DNA of 64,000 nt from Pedobacter sp. Leaf176 (GTDB lineage Bacteria; Bacteroidota; Bacteroidia; Sphingobacteriales; Sphingobacteriaceae): positions 868,001 to 932,000 of the forward strand of contig NZ_LMPD01000001.1 of the NCBI RefSeq assembly GCF_001424305.1. The letters are read 5' to 3'. How positions within the stretch are numbered: the first letter of the stretch is position 1; each line of letters begins with the position of its first letter. A model generated the notes under the pieces. The model made no database searches. It saw only the letters and a program-made list of their open reading frames with translations, and was not told where the DNA came from. Made by a program: the position numbers and the translations under genes. Positions 50,981 through 60,009 of this stretch are shown in pieces.

Positions 50981-51970
50981 AAAGGAATAATTATTCTGTT
51001 TGCAGCAACATTAGGTTTGGCTGCTTGTAACAATTACAAAAAAGGTGAAGGAGATTTGCAATACAAAATCTTAAAAGATGAAGGCAAAGAAAAAATTAAG
51101 GAAGGTGATTTTGTTAAATTAAACGGTATTCAAACTGTTGAAGGTTCAACTAATGCCGATTCAACTTTAGTAAATACTTATGACAATGAACGTCCTGCGT
51201 TTTTCCCAATCAGCAAATCGATGTTCAAAGGCGATTTAGTTGCTGCTTTAAAAATGTTAGGCGAAGGAGATAGTGCTTCTTTTAAATTGAATTTAGATTC
51301 AATGGCTAAATATTCAGGACAACCAAAACCTGCGGGCTTAAAAAGTAACTATGCTACTTTTACGGTTAAAATTGAAAAAGTTTTGCACAAAGCAGCTAAT
51401 GAAGCTGATTCTACTTTCGAAAAAAAGAAAAGAACATTTTTTGAAAGCGAATACAAAGCATTAATTGCAAAAAATAAGGCAAATGAAGCTGGTAAAATCA
51501 AGAAGTATATTGATGACAATAAATTAGAAGTTAAATCTACGGCTTCAGGTTTACAATATGTTATCGAAAAACCAGGTAATACAGAAAGAGCAGCATTAAC
51601 CGATACGGTAATGGTTGATTATACCGGTCAGTTCACAAATAAAAAAGGCAACGGTACAATCAATGTTTTCGATACATCAAACGAAAAGATTGCGAAAGAA
51701 GCTGGTATTCACTCACCAATGGCTCAATATACTGCTCGTCCACTAGTTTTAAACCAGTTGGCTCCAGGTTTTATCGAAGGTGTTCAATTAATTGGTGTCG
51801 GTGGCAAAATCAAAATCATCATTCCATCTAAATTAGGTTATGGTGAAAATGGTGGTGGTCCAATCAACCCATTTACGCCATTGGTTTTTGATATCGAAAT
51901 CAAATCAATTAAGAAAGGAAATCCGGCAACAGCTGCTGCGCCGCCTGCGCCTGTAGCTCCGGCTCAATAA
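50975..51970 (+). CDS. FKBP-type peptidyl-prolyl cis-trans isomerase lipoprotein
   Basis: 331 residues. Lipoprotein signal LFAATLGLAACNNYKKGEG (Cys at about 18). An N-terminal region about 25-140 (GDFVKLNGIQTVEG, FFPISKSMFKGDLVAALKMLGEGDSASFKLN) looks like a degenerate FKBP-like domain, and a second FKBP domain about 185-315 follows (LTDTVMVDYTGQFTN, LVLNQLAPGFIEGVQLIGVGGKIKIIIPSKLGYGENGGG, PFTPLVFDIEIKSI). The Ala/Pro-rich tail is disordered. It is likely an outer-membrane or periplasm-facing folding factor. Second FKBP gene in the window. Confidence 0.93.
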   Translation: MKKGIIILFAATLGLAACNNYKKGEGDLQYKILKDEGKEKIKEGDFVKLNGIQTVEGSTNADSTLVNTYDNERPAFFPISKSMFKGDLVAALKMLGEGDSASFKLNLDSMAKYSGQPKPAGLKSNYATFTVKIEKVLHKAANEADSTFEKKKRTFFESEYKALIAKNKANEAGKIKKYIDDNKLEVKSTASGLQYVIEKPGNTERAALTDTVMVDYTGQFTNKKGNGTINVFDTSNEKIAKEAGIHSPMAQYTARPLVLNQLAPGFIEGVQLIGVGGKIKIIIPSKLGYGENGGGPINPFTPLVFDIEIKSIKKGNPATAAAPPAPVAPAQ

Positions 51971-51987
51971 ATGAAATTAAATATTTT

Positions 51988-52026
51988 CAAAGCCCCTGGA
52001 TGTCATTCGGGGGCTTTGTCGTTTTA
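51988..52026 (+). terminator. terminator after the FKBP lipoprotein gene
   Basis: CAAAGCCCC (51988-51996) pairs with GGGGCTTTG (52010-52018), followed by TCGTTTT. Confidence 0.82.
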
Positions 52027-52071
52027 AACCTATTCGATTAATCTTCCGGCGATAATATTTATCTTTACCAT

Positions 52072-52839
52072 ATGATTTTTACCGATACACATACGCATTT
52101 ATACTATGAACAGGATGCTGAAAAACAGGCACAATTGATTGAACGTTCATTCGAAAATAATGTTAGTCGTTTGTTCCTGCCAAATGTGGATGTGGCCTCA
52201 ATTGCAATGATTGATGATTTGGTAAGTAAGTATCCGCAAAATTGTTTCGCGATGGCCGGTTTGCATCCTTGTGATGTGAAAGATGGCTACGAAGAACAAC
52301 TCAATATCATACATAAAAGCATCAGCGGAAGAAAGATATATGCGATAGGTGAAATCGGCATTGATTTGTATTGGGATAAAGCGACTTTAGATATCCAAAA
52401 AGATGCCTTTCATAAGCAAATCAGCTGGGCAAAAGAGCTAGGTTTACCAATCGTAATTCATTGTCGTGAAGCATTTGATGAGGTTTTTGATGTACTGGAA
52501 AGTGAGCGGGATGAGAAATTACGCGGGATTTTTCATTGCTTTACAGGAAATGTTGAACAGGCAGAACAGGCTATAAATTTGAATTTTTATCTTGGAATTG
52601 GCGGTGTGGTTACGTACAAAAAAGCGGGACTTGATGCTGTTTTGGCAGACATCCCCTTAGCTAATTTAGTGCTGGAAACCGATTCTCCCTACCTTGCGCC
52701 CGTTCCTTTCAGAGGGAAACCTAATGAAAGCAGTTATCTTATTTATGTTGCTCAAAAACTGGCTGATATTTATCAGGTTTCTGTTGAAGAAATAGCAGCC
52801 ATTACGACAGAAAATTCTAAAAAAATCTTTGATATTTAA
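52072..52839 (+). CDS. TatD-family metal-dependent hydrolase
   Basis: 255 residues. Motifs: FTDTHTHLYYEQD (metal-binding HxH), GLHPCDVKDGY, AIGEIGIDLYWDKATLDIQKDAF, LPIVIHCREAFDEV, GIFHCFTGNVEQAEQAI and LVLETDSPYLAPVPFRGKPNE. TatD proteins are 3'-5' DNA/RNA exonucleases or related deoxyribonucleases in the cytoplasm. A near -7 element (TATCTTTA, 52060-52067) ends 4 bp before the ATG, so the transcript may be leaderless, as for pth. Confidence 0.95.
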   Translation: MIFTDTHTHLYYEQDAEKQAQLIERSFENNVSRLFLPNVDVASIAMIDDLVSKYPQNCFAMAGLHPCDVKDGYEEQLNIIHKSISGRKIYAIGEIGIDLYWDKATLDIQKDAFHKQISWAKELGLPIVIHCREAFDEVFDVLESERDEKLRGIFHCFTGNVEQAEQAINLNFYLGIGGVVTYKKAGLDAVLADIPLANLVLETDSPYLAPVPFRGKPNESSYLIYVAQKLADIYQVSVEEIAAITTENSKKIFDI

Positions 52840-53161
52840 TTTAATCAGCAAGTCATGCTGCTCATTCCACACTATTAGATATTAATTCTGCAGAATTCTC
52901 CAATAATCTGATATTTTATTGTAGTAAACGCTCCTTGTTTGCTCTAAATGCAGCCCTCTGCCAGCCCAATAGTTCCATAACCATTATAATTAATAAACGT
53001 ATTATTAACGTATATTGTCAATTTTAAATTTATTTTTATGTTTTATTGATGTAATGATAAATATAACTCTTTATTTCGTTCCATAATTATGAATATGAAA
53101 ATTATGTCTAATCATGTGCATTTTTTTCTTTTCTTTGCGCTGAGCAACCTTACCAAACCAG
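52840..53161. other. gene-free AT-rich region before ansA
   Basis: I see no coding frame or strong repeat. TTTCTTTG at 53130-53137 is a weak match to the -7 element and lies 24 bp before the asparaginase ATG. Confidence 0.4.
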
Positions 53162-54178
53162 ATGAATAAAATCCTGATAATTTATACCGGCGGCACCATC
53201 GGTATGATCAACGACCCGGATAATGGGATGTTGGTTCCTTTTAATTTTGAACAGATAAAAGAAAATGTACCGGAACTAAACCGCTTAAATTATGATTTAG
53301 AGGTTCATTCATTCAATCCGGTTTTAGATTCATCTAATATGGATCCTGAGATCTGGAAAACGCTAGCCAAACTTATCTACAAAAATTATGAATTGTACGA
53401 TGGCTTTGTTATTCTTCATGGTTCGGATACAATGGCTTTTACCGCGTCAGCCTTAAGTTTTATGCTGGAAAATTTAGGTAAACCTGTTGTATTAACAGGC
53501 TCTCAGTTACCCATCGGAGAAATCAGAACAGACGCCAAAGAAAACCTGATTACGGCTTTAGAAATCGCAGCGACCAAAGAAAATGATAAAGCATTGGTGC
53601 CTGAGGTTTGTATCTATTTTGATGCACAGTTATTTAGGGGTAATCGCTCGATAAAATATAACATTGAAAAGTTTGAAGCTTTCCGATCGCCGAATTATTC
53701 AATCTTAGCAGAGGCTGGTGTGCATTTACAATTTCATAGAAATTACATTTTGAAAGTGCCGGAAAAGAAACTTATTCTGCGTACAGATTTTAATTCAAAT
53801 ATCGGCGTTTTAAAATTATATCCTGGTATTACACCTCAGGCAGTTCAGGCCATTACCGATTCGAAAGTGGATGCAATTATACTGGAAACATTTGGCTCAG
53901 GAAATACCACAACGGCCCAATGGTTTTTAGATGCTTTACAAAATGCTTTGGATAAGGGTAAAATTATTATTGATATTTCGCAGTGCAAAAAAGGTTCCGT
54001 ACAACTGGGACTGTATGAAACCAGTAGAGAGTTGCAGAAAATGGGTATTTTAAGCGGCTTTGACTTAACTTTTGAAGCAACGGTAACCAAATTAATGTTC
54101 GTTATGGGCTTGGACTTACCAGTTGAAGAAAGCAAAAAGCTGATGGAACAATCATTACGCGGCGAGTTAACCAATTAA
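53162..54178 (+). CDS. ansA: type I (cytoplasmic) L-asparaginase
   Basis: 338 residues. No signal peptide. The first nucleophile Thr is in IYTGGTIGMINDP and the second active-site block in VILHGSDTMAFTASALSFML. VVLTGSQLPIGEIRTDAKENLITALEIA and VDAIILETFGSGNTTT are typical of type I enzymes, which act in the cytoplasm and convert Asn to Asp and ammonia. Length matches the family. It stands alone. Confidence 0.95.
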   Translation: MNKILIIYTGGTIGMINDPDNGMLVPFNFEQIKENVPELNRLNYDLEVHSFNPVLDSSNMDPEIWKTLAKLIYKNYELYDGFVILHGSDTMAFTASALSFMLENLGKPVVLTGSQLPIGEIRTDAKENLITALEIAATKENDKALVPEVCIYFDAQLFRGNRSIKYNIEKFEAFRSPNYSILAEAGVHLQFHRNYILKVPEKKLILRTDFNSNIGVLKLYPGITPQAVQAITDSKVDAIILETFGSGNTTTAQWFLDALQNALDKGKIIIDISQCKKGSVQLGLYETSRELQKMGILSGFDLTFEATVTKLMFVMGLDLPVEESKKLMEQSLRGELTN

Positions 54179-54231
54179 GTAAAACTTATGCAATTATGAC
54201 GCAAGTCATTCCGCTTGTACTTAATTAGCCT

Positions 54232-54239
54232 TATTTTTG
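54232..54239 (+). promoter_or_regulatory. -7 element upstream of the persulfide dioxygenase gene
   Basis: TATTTTTG about 80 bp before the ATG. The leader in between contains a TTGATACT-type repeat (54277-54311). Confidence 0.45.
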
Positions 54240-54276
54240 CTGTATAAAGTTATAGTGTTAGTTTGCAGGCAACGAA

Positions 54277-54311
54277 TCTGTCTCGATACTAGATACTCAA
54301 TTTTTGATACT
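54277..54311. repeat. TTGATACT-type dispersed repeat in the leader
   Basis: CTCGATACTAGATACTCAAT followed by TTTTGATACTTAATA, resembling the units at 16530-16603 and 40925-40975. Confidence 0.55.
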
Positions 54312-54319
54312 TAATAAAC

Positions 54320-55732
54320 ATGAAAATAGAACAAATTTATACGGGTTGTTTAGCCGAAGCTGCATATTACATTGAGAGTAACGGCGAGGCTGCAATCATC
54401 GATCCGCTTAGAGAAGTCTCGACTTATTTAAAGAAAGCTGAAAAGGCGTGTGCAACTATCAAGTATATTTTTGAAACGCATTTTCATGCCGATTTTGTCT
54501 CCGGGCACGTTGATTTAGCAGAAAAATCAGGTGCTGAAATCATTTATGGTCCCACTGCAAAGACAGAATTTAAATCACATATCGCTAAAGATGGGGAGCA
54601 ATTCAAAATAGGTAATTTAACCATCACGGCATTACATACTCCCGGGCATACTTTAGAATCCACAACTTATCTATTAACGGATGAAAACGGCAAAGACCAC
54701 TGTATTTTTAGTGGTGATACGCTTTTTATCGGAGATGTTGGCCGTCCTGACCTGGCCCAAAAAGGACATTTAACAATGGAGGATTTAGCAGGAATGCTTT
54801 ATGATTCATTAAATGATAAAATTAAACCACTTGCTGATGATATCATCGTTTATCCCGCTCATGGTGCGGGTTCAGCTTGTGGAAAAAGCATGAGCAAAGA
54901 AACTTTTGATACGCTGGGACACCAAAAAGAAGTTAATTATGCTTTAAAAGCACAAACCAAAGAACAATTTATTGCCGAAGTTACCGATGGCATCATGCCT
55001 CCGCCACAATATTTTGCGAAAAATGCGGCAATGAATAAAGGCGGTGTCGACAGTATTGATGACATTTATGAGAAAGGTTTAATTGGCTTTACCCCTCAGG
55101 AATTTGAGAATATGGCCAATCAAACCAGTGCAATTATGCTTGATACCAGGGATCCACAACTTTTTGCAAAGGGCTTTATCCCAAATTCAATTAATATCGG
55201 ATTAAACGGACAGTTTGCGCCCTGGGTAGGTGCGCTAATTACTGATTTGGAACAGCCAATTTTGTTGATATGCGATGAAGGAAAGGAACAGGAAACCATT
55301 ACCCGCTTAACACGCGTTGGTTACGATAACACAATAGGTTACCTGGATGGTGGTTTCGAAAGATGGACGGATGCCCGAAAAGAAATCGATACCATAGAAT
55401 CCGTTTCTGCCGAAGATTTTGAGCAGGCAGTAGGTGCAGGAGATATTATGGCTTTGGATGTTCGGAAACCCGGGGAATATGAATCGGAGCATTTGGAATT
55501 TACGTTAAGTCGTCCATTAGATTTTATTAATGACTGGACTGGTGAGATTGATCCTAAAGCGACTTATTATATTCATTGTGCCGGCGGTTATCGCTCAATG
55601 GTAGCGGCTTCGATTTTAAAATCACGGGGGGTCGAAAATGTTATCGACGTTGCCGGCGGTTATGGCGCAATTAAAAATACTGGTTTAAAAAGAACCGATT
55701 TTGCTTGTCCAAGTAAGGTGATGAAAGTTTAA
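54320..55732 (+). CDS. persulfide dioxygenase-rhodanese fusion (CstB/ETHE1-like)
   Basis: 470 residues. N-terminal metallo-beta-lactamase domain about 1-240 with THFHADFVSGH, TPGHTLEST, FSGDTLFIGDVGRPDL and YPAHGAGSACG, which place it in the ETHE1/persulfide dioxygenase group (His/Asp ligands of a single iron). A first rhodanese domain about 260-355 is probably non-catalytic, and a second about 365-465 carries YYIHCAGGYRSMVAAS with the active Cys. This MBL-pseudorhodanese-rhodanese order is that of CstB, which oxidises persulfides and makes thiosulfate. The YpdA-like gene follows beyond a tandem repeat. Confidence 0.92.
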   Translation: MKIEQIYTGCLAEAAYYIESNGEAAIIDPLREVSTYLKKAEKACATIKYIFETHFHADFVSGHVDLAEKSGAEIIYGPTAKTEFKSHIAKDGEQFKIGNLTITALHTPGHTLESTTYLLTDENGKDHCIFSGDTLFIGDVGRPDLAQKGHLTMEDLAGMLYDSLNDKIKPLADDIIVYPAHGAGSACGKSMSKETFDTLGHQKEVNYALKAQTKEQFIAEVTDGIMPPPQYFAKNAAMNKGGVDSIDDIYEKGLIGFTPQEFENMANQTSAIMLDTRDPQLFAKGFIPNSINIGLNGQFAPWVGALITDLEQPILLICDEGKEQETITRLTRVGYDNTIGYLDGGFERWTDARKEIDTIESVSAEDFEQAVGAGDIMALDVRKPGEYESEHLEFTLSRPLDFINDWTGEIDPKATYYIHCAGGYRSMVAASILKSRGVENVIDVAGGYGAIKNTGLKRTDFACPSKVMKV

Positions 55733-56042
55733 TTTTGTTATTTAACCACTAAGAAACCCTAGCGTATGGGAGGTTAAATGCCTCATTTAGTTTAATTTTG
55801 CTATTAACCACCTTAGAAACCTTAGAGTATCCAAGGTTAATTATCTCATTTAGTTTAATTTTGCTATTTAACCACCTAAGAAACCCTAGCGTATGCGAGG
55901 TTAAATGCCTCATTTAGTTTAATTTTGCTATTAACCACCTTAGAAACCTTAGAGTATCCAAGGTTAATTATCTCATTTAATTTAATTTTGCTATTTAACC
56001 ACCTAAGAAACCTTAGAATATCCAAGGTTAAATGCCTCATTT
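55731..56042. repeat. five-copy 63-bp tandem repeat
   Basis: Units begin with AATTTTG at 55731, 55794, 55857, 55921 and 55984, a period of 63-64 bp. Each contains TTAACCAC...GGTTAA arms that can pair. Copies 2 and 4 are nearly identical (AGAGTATCCAAGGTTAATT), and copies 1 and 3 share AGCGTATG, so the array looks like a doubled dimer plus a final copy. The first unit starts at the stop codon of the preceding gene. Unit-related words (CTAAGGTGGTAA) recur at 56072 and 61144. Confidence 0.9.
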
Positions 56043-56094
56043 ACGTGGCAAGCCTTAGGCGATCTTAGATGTCTAAGGTGGTAAACTTTTTATA

Positions 56095-57063
56095 ATGTCT
56101 GAAAATCAAAATCACTACGATGTATTAATTATCGGTGCCGGACCCATTGGTATGGCATGTGCCATCGAAGCACAAAAAGCGAATTTAAGCTATGTAATTA
56201 TAGAAAAAGGCGCTTTAGTGAACAGCCTTTTCAATTACCCGGTTTTCATGACGTTTTTTTCCACTTCTCAAAAACTGGAAATTGGTGGTGTTCCGTTTGT
56301 AACGATTAGTCCGAAGCCTAATCGAAATGAAGCCGTGGAATATTATCGACGTGTTGCTGAAAAATTCAACCTAAATATTCATCTTTTTGAGTGCGTTGAA
56401 AAAGTTTTAAAAAACGAGCAGGACATTTTTGAAATTACAACCTCAAAAACCAGCTATACCGCAGGAAACGTAATTGTAGCAACCGGCTTTTATGATGTTC
56501 CTTTATTGATGAACATTTCCGGCGAGGATTTGCCGAAAGTTACACACTATTATAAAGATCCACATTTATATGCCTTCCAGAATGTTGTGGTTGTGGGTGC
56601 AAATAATTCGGGCGTAGATGCCGCTTTGGAAACTTTTAGAAAAGGTGCAAATGTTACGATGGTGGTCCGCAGTGGCGATCTTGGTTCACATGTTAAATAC
56701 TGGGTTCGCCCAGATATTCAAAACCGCATTAAAGAAGGAGAAGTGAGCGCACTTTTTAATTCTGAATTAGTTGAGATAAGGGAGGGATCAGTTGATATTA
56801 GAACGCCTGAAGGTTTGATAACCATTCCTAACGATTTCGTAATTGCTATGACAGGATATCAGCCTGATTTTTCTATGCTAAGGAAGTTCGGAATCGATTT
56901 ACCTGAAAGTCTTTGTCCGATTTACAATGAAGAAACCATGGAAACGAATGTTAAAGGTCTATATCTGGCAGGGGTAGTTTGTGGTGGTTTGGATACACAC
57001 AAACTTTTTATTGAGAATTCGAGGGTACACGCTGAGATTATCATGAAGCATATCCAAAAATAG
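56095..57063 (+). CDS. ypdA: YpdA-family FAD/NAD(P)-dependent disulfide reductase
   Basis: 322 residues. FAD-binding GAGPIGMACAIEAQKA at the N-terminus and a second dinucleotide motif VVVGANNSGVDAALETFRKGA at about 165-185. The stretch LFNYPVFMTFFSTSQKLEIGGVPF is characteristic of YpdA, which reduces bacillithiol disulfide in firmicutes and occurs in bacillithiol-making Bacteroidota. The CxxC motif of thioredoxin reductases is absent, as expected. Its neighbour is a persulfide dioxygenase fusion, so both may serve thiol redox balance. Bacillithiol use in this organism is inferred. Confidence 0.9.
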   Translation: MSENQNHYDVLIIGAGPIGMACAIEAQKANLSYVIIEKGALVNSLFNYPVFMTFFSTSQKLEIGGVPFVTISPKPNRNEAVEYYRRVAEKFNLNIHLFECVEKVLKNEQDIFEITTSKTSYTAGNVIVATGFYDVPLLMNISGEDLPKVTHYYKDPHLYAFQNVVVVGANNSGVDAALETFRKGANVTMVVRSGDLGSHVKYWVRPDIQNRIKEGEVSALFNSELVEIREGSVDIRTPEGLITIPNDFVIAMTGYQPDFSMLRKFGIDLPESLCPIYNEETMETNVKGLYLAGVVCGGLDTHKLFIENSRVHAEIIMKHIQK

Positions 57064-57107
57064 CATTTTCCTTCGGGGTTGGATTTTAACAATTCCCTCC
57101 CTTGAAC

Positions 57108-57929
57108 CTAGTTCTTCTTCGGATAAAAAAATCCGAAACCCTTATACAAGGCATTGTGTAGAATGGTTGAGTGATTTTCTTCAGGAATCGGTAAAAAATT
57201 CACTTTAATATTTTTTTGCTGTTGCAAAAGTGCTGCTAACTTCTTTGTGTCACTTTCCATCTGTTTGCCTTCAGTACCTACGGAAATGTAAACCTGAGTT
57301 CCGTTCGGCACTGATTTTTGTAAATACTTTGGAGCTTCGTTTAAAAGCGACTCATTGTTCCACCATAAACTCGGACTAATTATCATATAATTCGTAAAAA
57401 GTGCAGGCTTTTTTAGAAGAGCTTCTGTGGCTAATAAACCGCCTAACGATTGCCCGATGATGGTTTTTGAAGCATTTGTTTTATATAGTTTCGAAATATA
57501 AGGCTGCAATTCCTTCTCCATAAATAAGACAAAGTTTTCTGATTTACCAGTTGTCGGGAAATCCTTTAAATCCTTTGGAACAGTCGTTGGAAATGTAAAA
57601 TCCCGTCTTCTGTCCACGTTTGCAATACCCACTACAATAGACTTTGGCATGGCATCAATCATTGTTAAAAATTGAACTAGTCCAGCAACATGCAAGAAAT
57701 CTTCATTTGCTGATCCATCTAAAAGATAAATTACCGGATATGTTTTAGTTGAATCAGGCGAATAGCCTTCCGGCAGATAAATATTAAGTGTTCTGTTTTC
57801 TTTTAAAATTGAAGAGTTTATGGTTTGGACTTCCCCGATTACCAAGGGTTTTATTTGTTGCGTGTTTTGAGCAAATAGATGAAAATTGAAGAAAATTAAG
57901 GAAAAGATTAGGCTATAATGGTATTTCAT
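57108..57929 (-). CDS. alpha/beta hydrolase, esterase D/Fes (PF00756) family, exported
   Basis: 273 residues. Signal peptide ending FHLFAQ (about 20). RTLNIYLPEGYSPDSTKTYPVIYLLDGSANEDF is the family N-terminal block, the nucleophile elbow is TIIGQSLGGLLATEALL, and IISPSLWWNNESLL follows. The catalytic His is in PEENHSTILHNALYKG. The family includes ferric-enterobactin esterases (Fes/IroE) and acyl esterases. The window also has a siderophore-type receptor, but 7 kb away, so a link is not supported. It ends convergently with ypdA. Confidence 0.88.
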   Translation of the reverse strand: MKYHYSLIFSLIFFNFHLFAQNTQQIKPLVIGEVQTINSSILKENRTLNIYLPEGYSPDSTKTYPVIYLLDGSANEDFLHVAGLVQFLTMIDAMPKSIVVGIANVDRRRDFTFPTTVPKDLKDFPTTGKSENFVLFMEKELQPYISKLYKTNASKTIIGQSLGGLLATEALLKKPALFTNYMIISPSLWWNNESLLNEAPKYLQKSVPNGTQVYISVGTEGKQMESDTKKLAALLQQQKNIKVNFLPIPEENHSTILHNALYKGFGFFYPKKN

Positions 57930-57970
57930 TTATGTGTTTTTTTCAGAATTTGAAAATTACATATTATTAT

Positions 57971-58966
57971 TTATTTCATTGGTATCTTCAAGGTATTCCC
58001 AACAAAATTATCAATTGATGTTTCCACACTTGATAAATCTTTAGAAGTGATATATGAACCTAAAACGTGATTTCCTCCGTTTGGAATGGCAAGTTTCCTT
58101 TTTAAATCTGTTGCTGTTCCAAGTTCATCAAACATTTTAAGCATGGCGTCAACACGAACAACAGGATCTTGTTCCTGCTCATTTTTATAATAATACAACA
58201 TTAAAACCGGTTGCTTCACCTTTTCAAATACGGATTTGGTCATGGTGCTTTCTACCAGTTCTTCAAGTTCTACTAAAGCCTCTAATCTGTAGTTTGTGTA
58301 CCAGTATTTTTTATATTCATCGCTCCGCTTTTCCAAAACTCTTCTTTCTTCGCCACCAACAACTCTCCGGGCGATTTGTAGTCCCCATGGGTCGTTTAAA
58401 AGCCAGGCATTTTTGTCGTTTATGGCCACGTTAGGCGAAATTAAAATCAGGCTGTTAATTTCAGGGTAAACTGATGCAAGCTTTAGCGCCACTGTTCCGC
58501 CTGTCGAAGTTCCGATGATAATAACTTTTTTACCTAATTTTCTACAGATGGCATAAGCCTGTTTGCTGGTCTCCCAAAGCTTATTGGCGGTAAAATGCCT
58601 CATGGGTGATAAGGATTCGATACCGTGCTCGGCAAGGCGGGGCAGAAATAAATTTGCCTTTAATTTTTTTGCCAGTTTTAAGTGGGTTGGATTTCCTTCC
58701 ATTTTTGAGGCAGAAAAACCATGCAGATAAACAATTGCATATTCAGTCTGCCGATGTGTGGAGTCTGCCCAAACGATTTCGGCCTCATTTCCAGGTTTGA
58801 TAATATGTCCTTTTTCTATGCTTTTAACATAGTCGTCCAGTTCCGAAATATCCGGTACCATATCAAGACCTTTACTATAAACAGGTTTTTTAGGTTTAGG
58901 CCCGACTAAATAAGTAACAATTATTAAAGCAGTTAGGCTCAACAGGATTTTATAGCGTTTTTTCAA
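57971..58966 (-). CDS. membrane-anchored alpha/beta hydrolase
   Basis: 331 residues. One N-terminal hydrophobic segment about 5-22 (YKILLSLTALIIVTYLVG), then a hydrolase domain: YAIVYLHGFSASKMEGNPTHLKLAKKL, nucleophile elbow VIIIGTSTGGTVALKLAS, an acidic residue in the region QPVLMLYYYKNEQEQDPVV, and His in IPNGGNHVLGSYI. It resembles serine aminopeptidase/monoglyceride lipase-like (Hydrolase_4) proteins; substrate unknown. It lies 41 bp from the esterase gene on the same strand, so the two may be co-transcribed. Confidence 0.85.
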   Translation of the reverse strand: MKKRYKILLSLTALIIVTYLVGPKPKKPVYSKGLDMVPDISELDDYVKSIEKGHIIKPGNEAEIVWADSTHRQTEYAIVYLHGFSASKMEGNPTHLKLAKKLKANLFLPRLAEHGIESLSPMRHFTANKLWETSKQAYAICRKLGKKVIIIGTSTGGTVALKLASVYPEINSLILISPNVAINDKNAWLLNDPWGLQIARRVVGGEERRVLEKRSDEYKKYWYTNYRLEALVELEELVESTMTKSVFEKVKQPVLMLYYYKNEQEQDPVVRVDAMLKMFDELGTATDLKRKLAIPNGGNHVLGSYITSKDLSSVETSIDNFVGNTLKIPMK

Positions 58967-59008
58967 AGCAATATTTTATTAAATGTAAACTTTTATAGGA
59001 ATTTAACC

Positions 59009-59016
59009 TAAGTTTG
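59009..59016 (+). promoter_or_regulatory. -7 element of the polyprenyl synthase gene
   Basis: TAAGTTTG. It overlaps a TTG codon at 59014 that would extend the reading frame, so transcription must begin downstream of that codon and the ATG at 59038 is the usable start. Confidence 0.65.
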
Positions 59017-59037
59017 CAATCAAAATTTTTCGACTTA

Positions 59038-60009
59038 ATGCCGGGAATCGAACAGATAAAAAAACCTATAGCCGCAGACATTAAAGCGTTTGAAAAAACC
59101 TTTAAAGAATCTATGCACAGTGATGCACCCTTGCTCGATAGGATAACCCATTACATAGTTAAACAAAAAGGCAAGCAAATGCGGCCAATGTTCGTTTTTT
59201 TTGCTGCGCAATTATGCGGCGGAATTACGGCATCCACGCATCGCGGCGCGGCTTTGGTGGAGCTTTTGCATACGGCAACACTGGTTCATGATGATGTGGT
59301 GGACAATGCTTATGAACGCCGTGGTTTTTTCTCCATCAATGCTTTATGGAAAAATAAAATTGCCGTTCTGGTCGGCGATTATTTATTGGCTAAAGGTTTG
59401 TTATTATCGGTAAACAATAACGAACATAGATTGTTACAAATTGTATCAGAGGCGGTGAAGCAGATGAGTGAGGGTGAATTGCTGCAAATCGAAAAGGTGA
59501 GGAGGATGGACATCTCTGAAGAATTATACTTTGATGTTATCCGCCAGAAAACTGCTTCATTAATTGCATCTTGTTGCGCCGCAGGTGCTGCATCTGCCGG
59601 GGCAGATGATGAAACAATTGAAAAAATGCGTTTGTTTGGCGAAAAAGTGGGTATTGCTTTTCAGATAAAAGATGATACTTTCGACTTTGGAACTGATGAT
59701 GTTGGTAAGCCTTTGGGTATCGACATAAAAGAGAAAAAAGTAACATTGCCATTAATTTACGCCTTAAACAAAGCGGAAAAACAGGAACGGAAAAGAATTA
59801 TAAACCTGGTTAAAAACCATCAGGATGATGCAGCTAAAATTCAGGAAATTATAGATTTCGTAAATGCTAAAGAAGGCGTTCTGTATGCAAATCAAAAAAT
59901 GCAGGAATACCAGGAAGAAGCGTTTAATATTTTACACCAATTTGAAGCAGGCGAAGCGAGAACAGGATTAGAGCAACTTGTATTGTACACCACCGAACGT
60001 AAAAAATAA
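59038..60009 (+). CDS. polyprenyl diphosphate synthase (IspB-like)
   Basis: 323 residues from MPGIEQIKKPIAAD; chosen over TTG at 59014 because the -7 promoter element covers that codon. First Asp-rich motif LVHDDVVDNAYERRG (DDxxD), second FQIKDDTFDFGTDDVGKPLGIDIKEKKVTLPLIYAL, and GKQMRPMFVFFAAQLCGG for substrate binding. It elongates farnesyl or geranylgeranyl diphosphate with IPP to make the long prenyl tail of menaquinone. Chain length is not readable with certainty. Its stop overlaps the TerC start by one base. Confidence 0.94.
   Translation: MPGIEQIKKPIAADIKAFEKTFKESMHSDAPLLDRITHYIVKQKGKQMRPMFVFFAAQLCGGITASTHRGAALVELLHTATLVHDDVVDNAYERRGFFSINALWKNKIAVLVGDYLLAKGLLLSVNNNEHRLLQIVSEAVKQMSEGELLQIEKVRRMDISEELYFDVIRQKTASLIASCCAAGAASAGADDETIEKMRLFGEKVGIAFQIKDDTFDFGTDDVGKPLGIDIKEKKVTLPLIYALNKAEKQERKRIINLVKNHQDDAAKIQEIIDFVNAKEGVLYANQKMQEYQEEAFNILHQFEAGEARTGLEQLVLYTTERKK

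Noticed and set aside
55731..56042. Possible CRISPR array
   Set aside because: The whole 63-bp unit repeats, with no unique spacers, and no cas genes are near.
57108..57929. Ferric-siderophore esterase partner of the TonB receptor at 47345
   Set aside because: The PF00756 family is broad and the genes are 7 kb apart with unrelated genes between them.
59014..59037. TTG start for the polyprenyl synthase
   Set aside because: The codon lies within the -7 promoter element TAAGTTTG, so it should not be transcribed.
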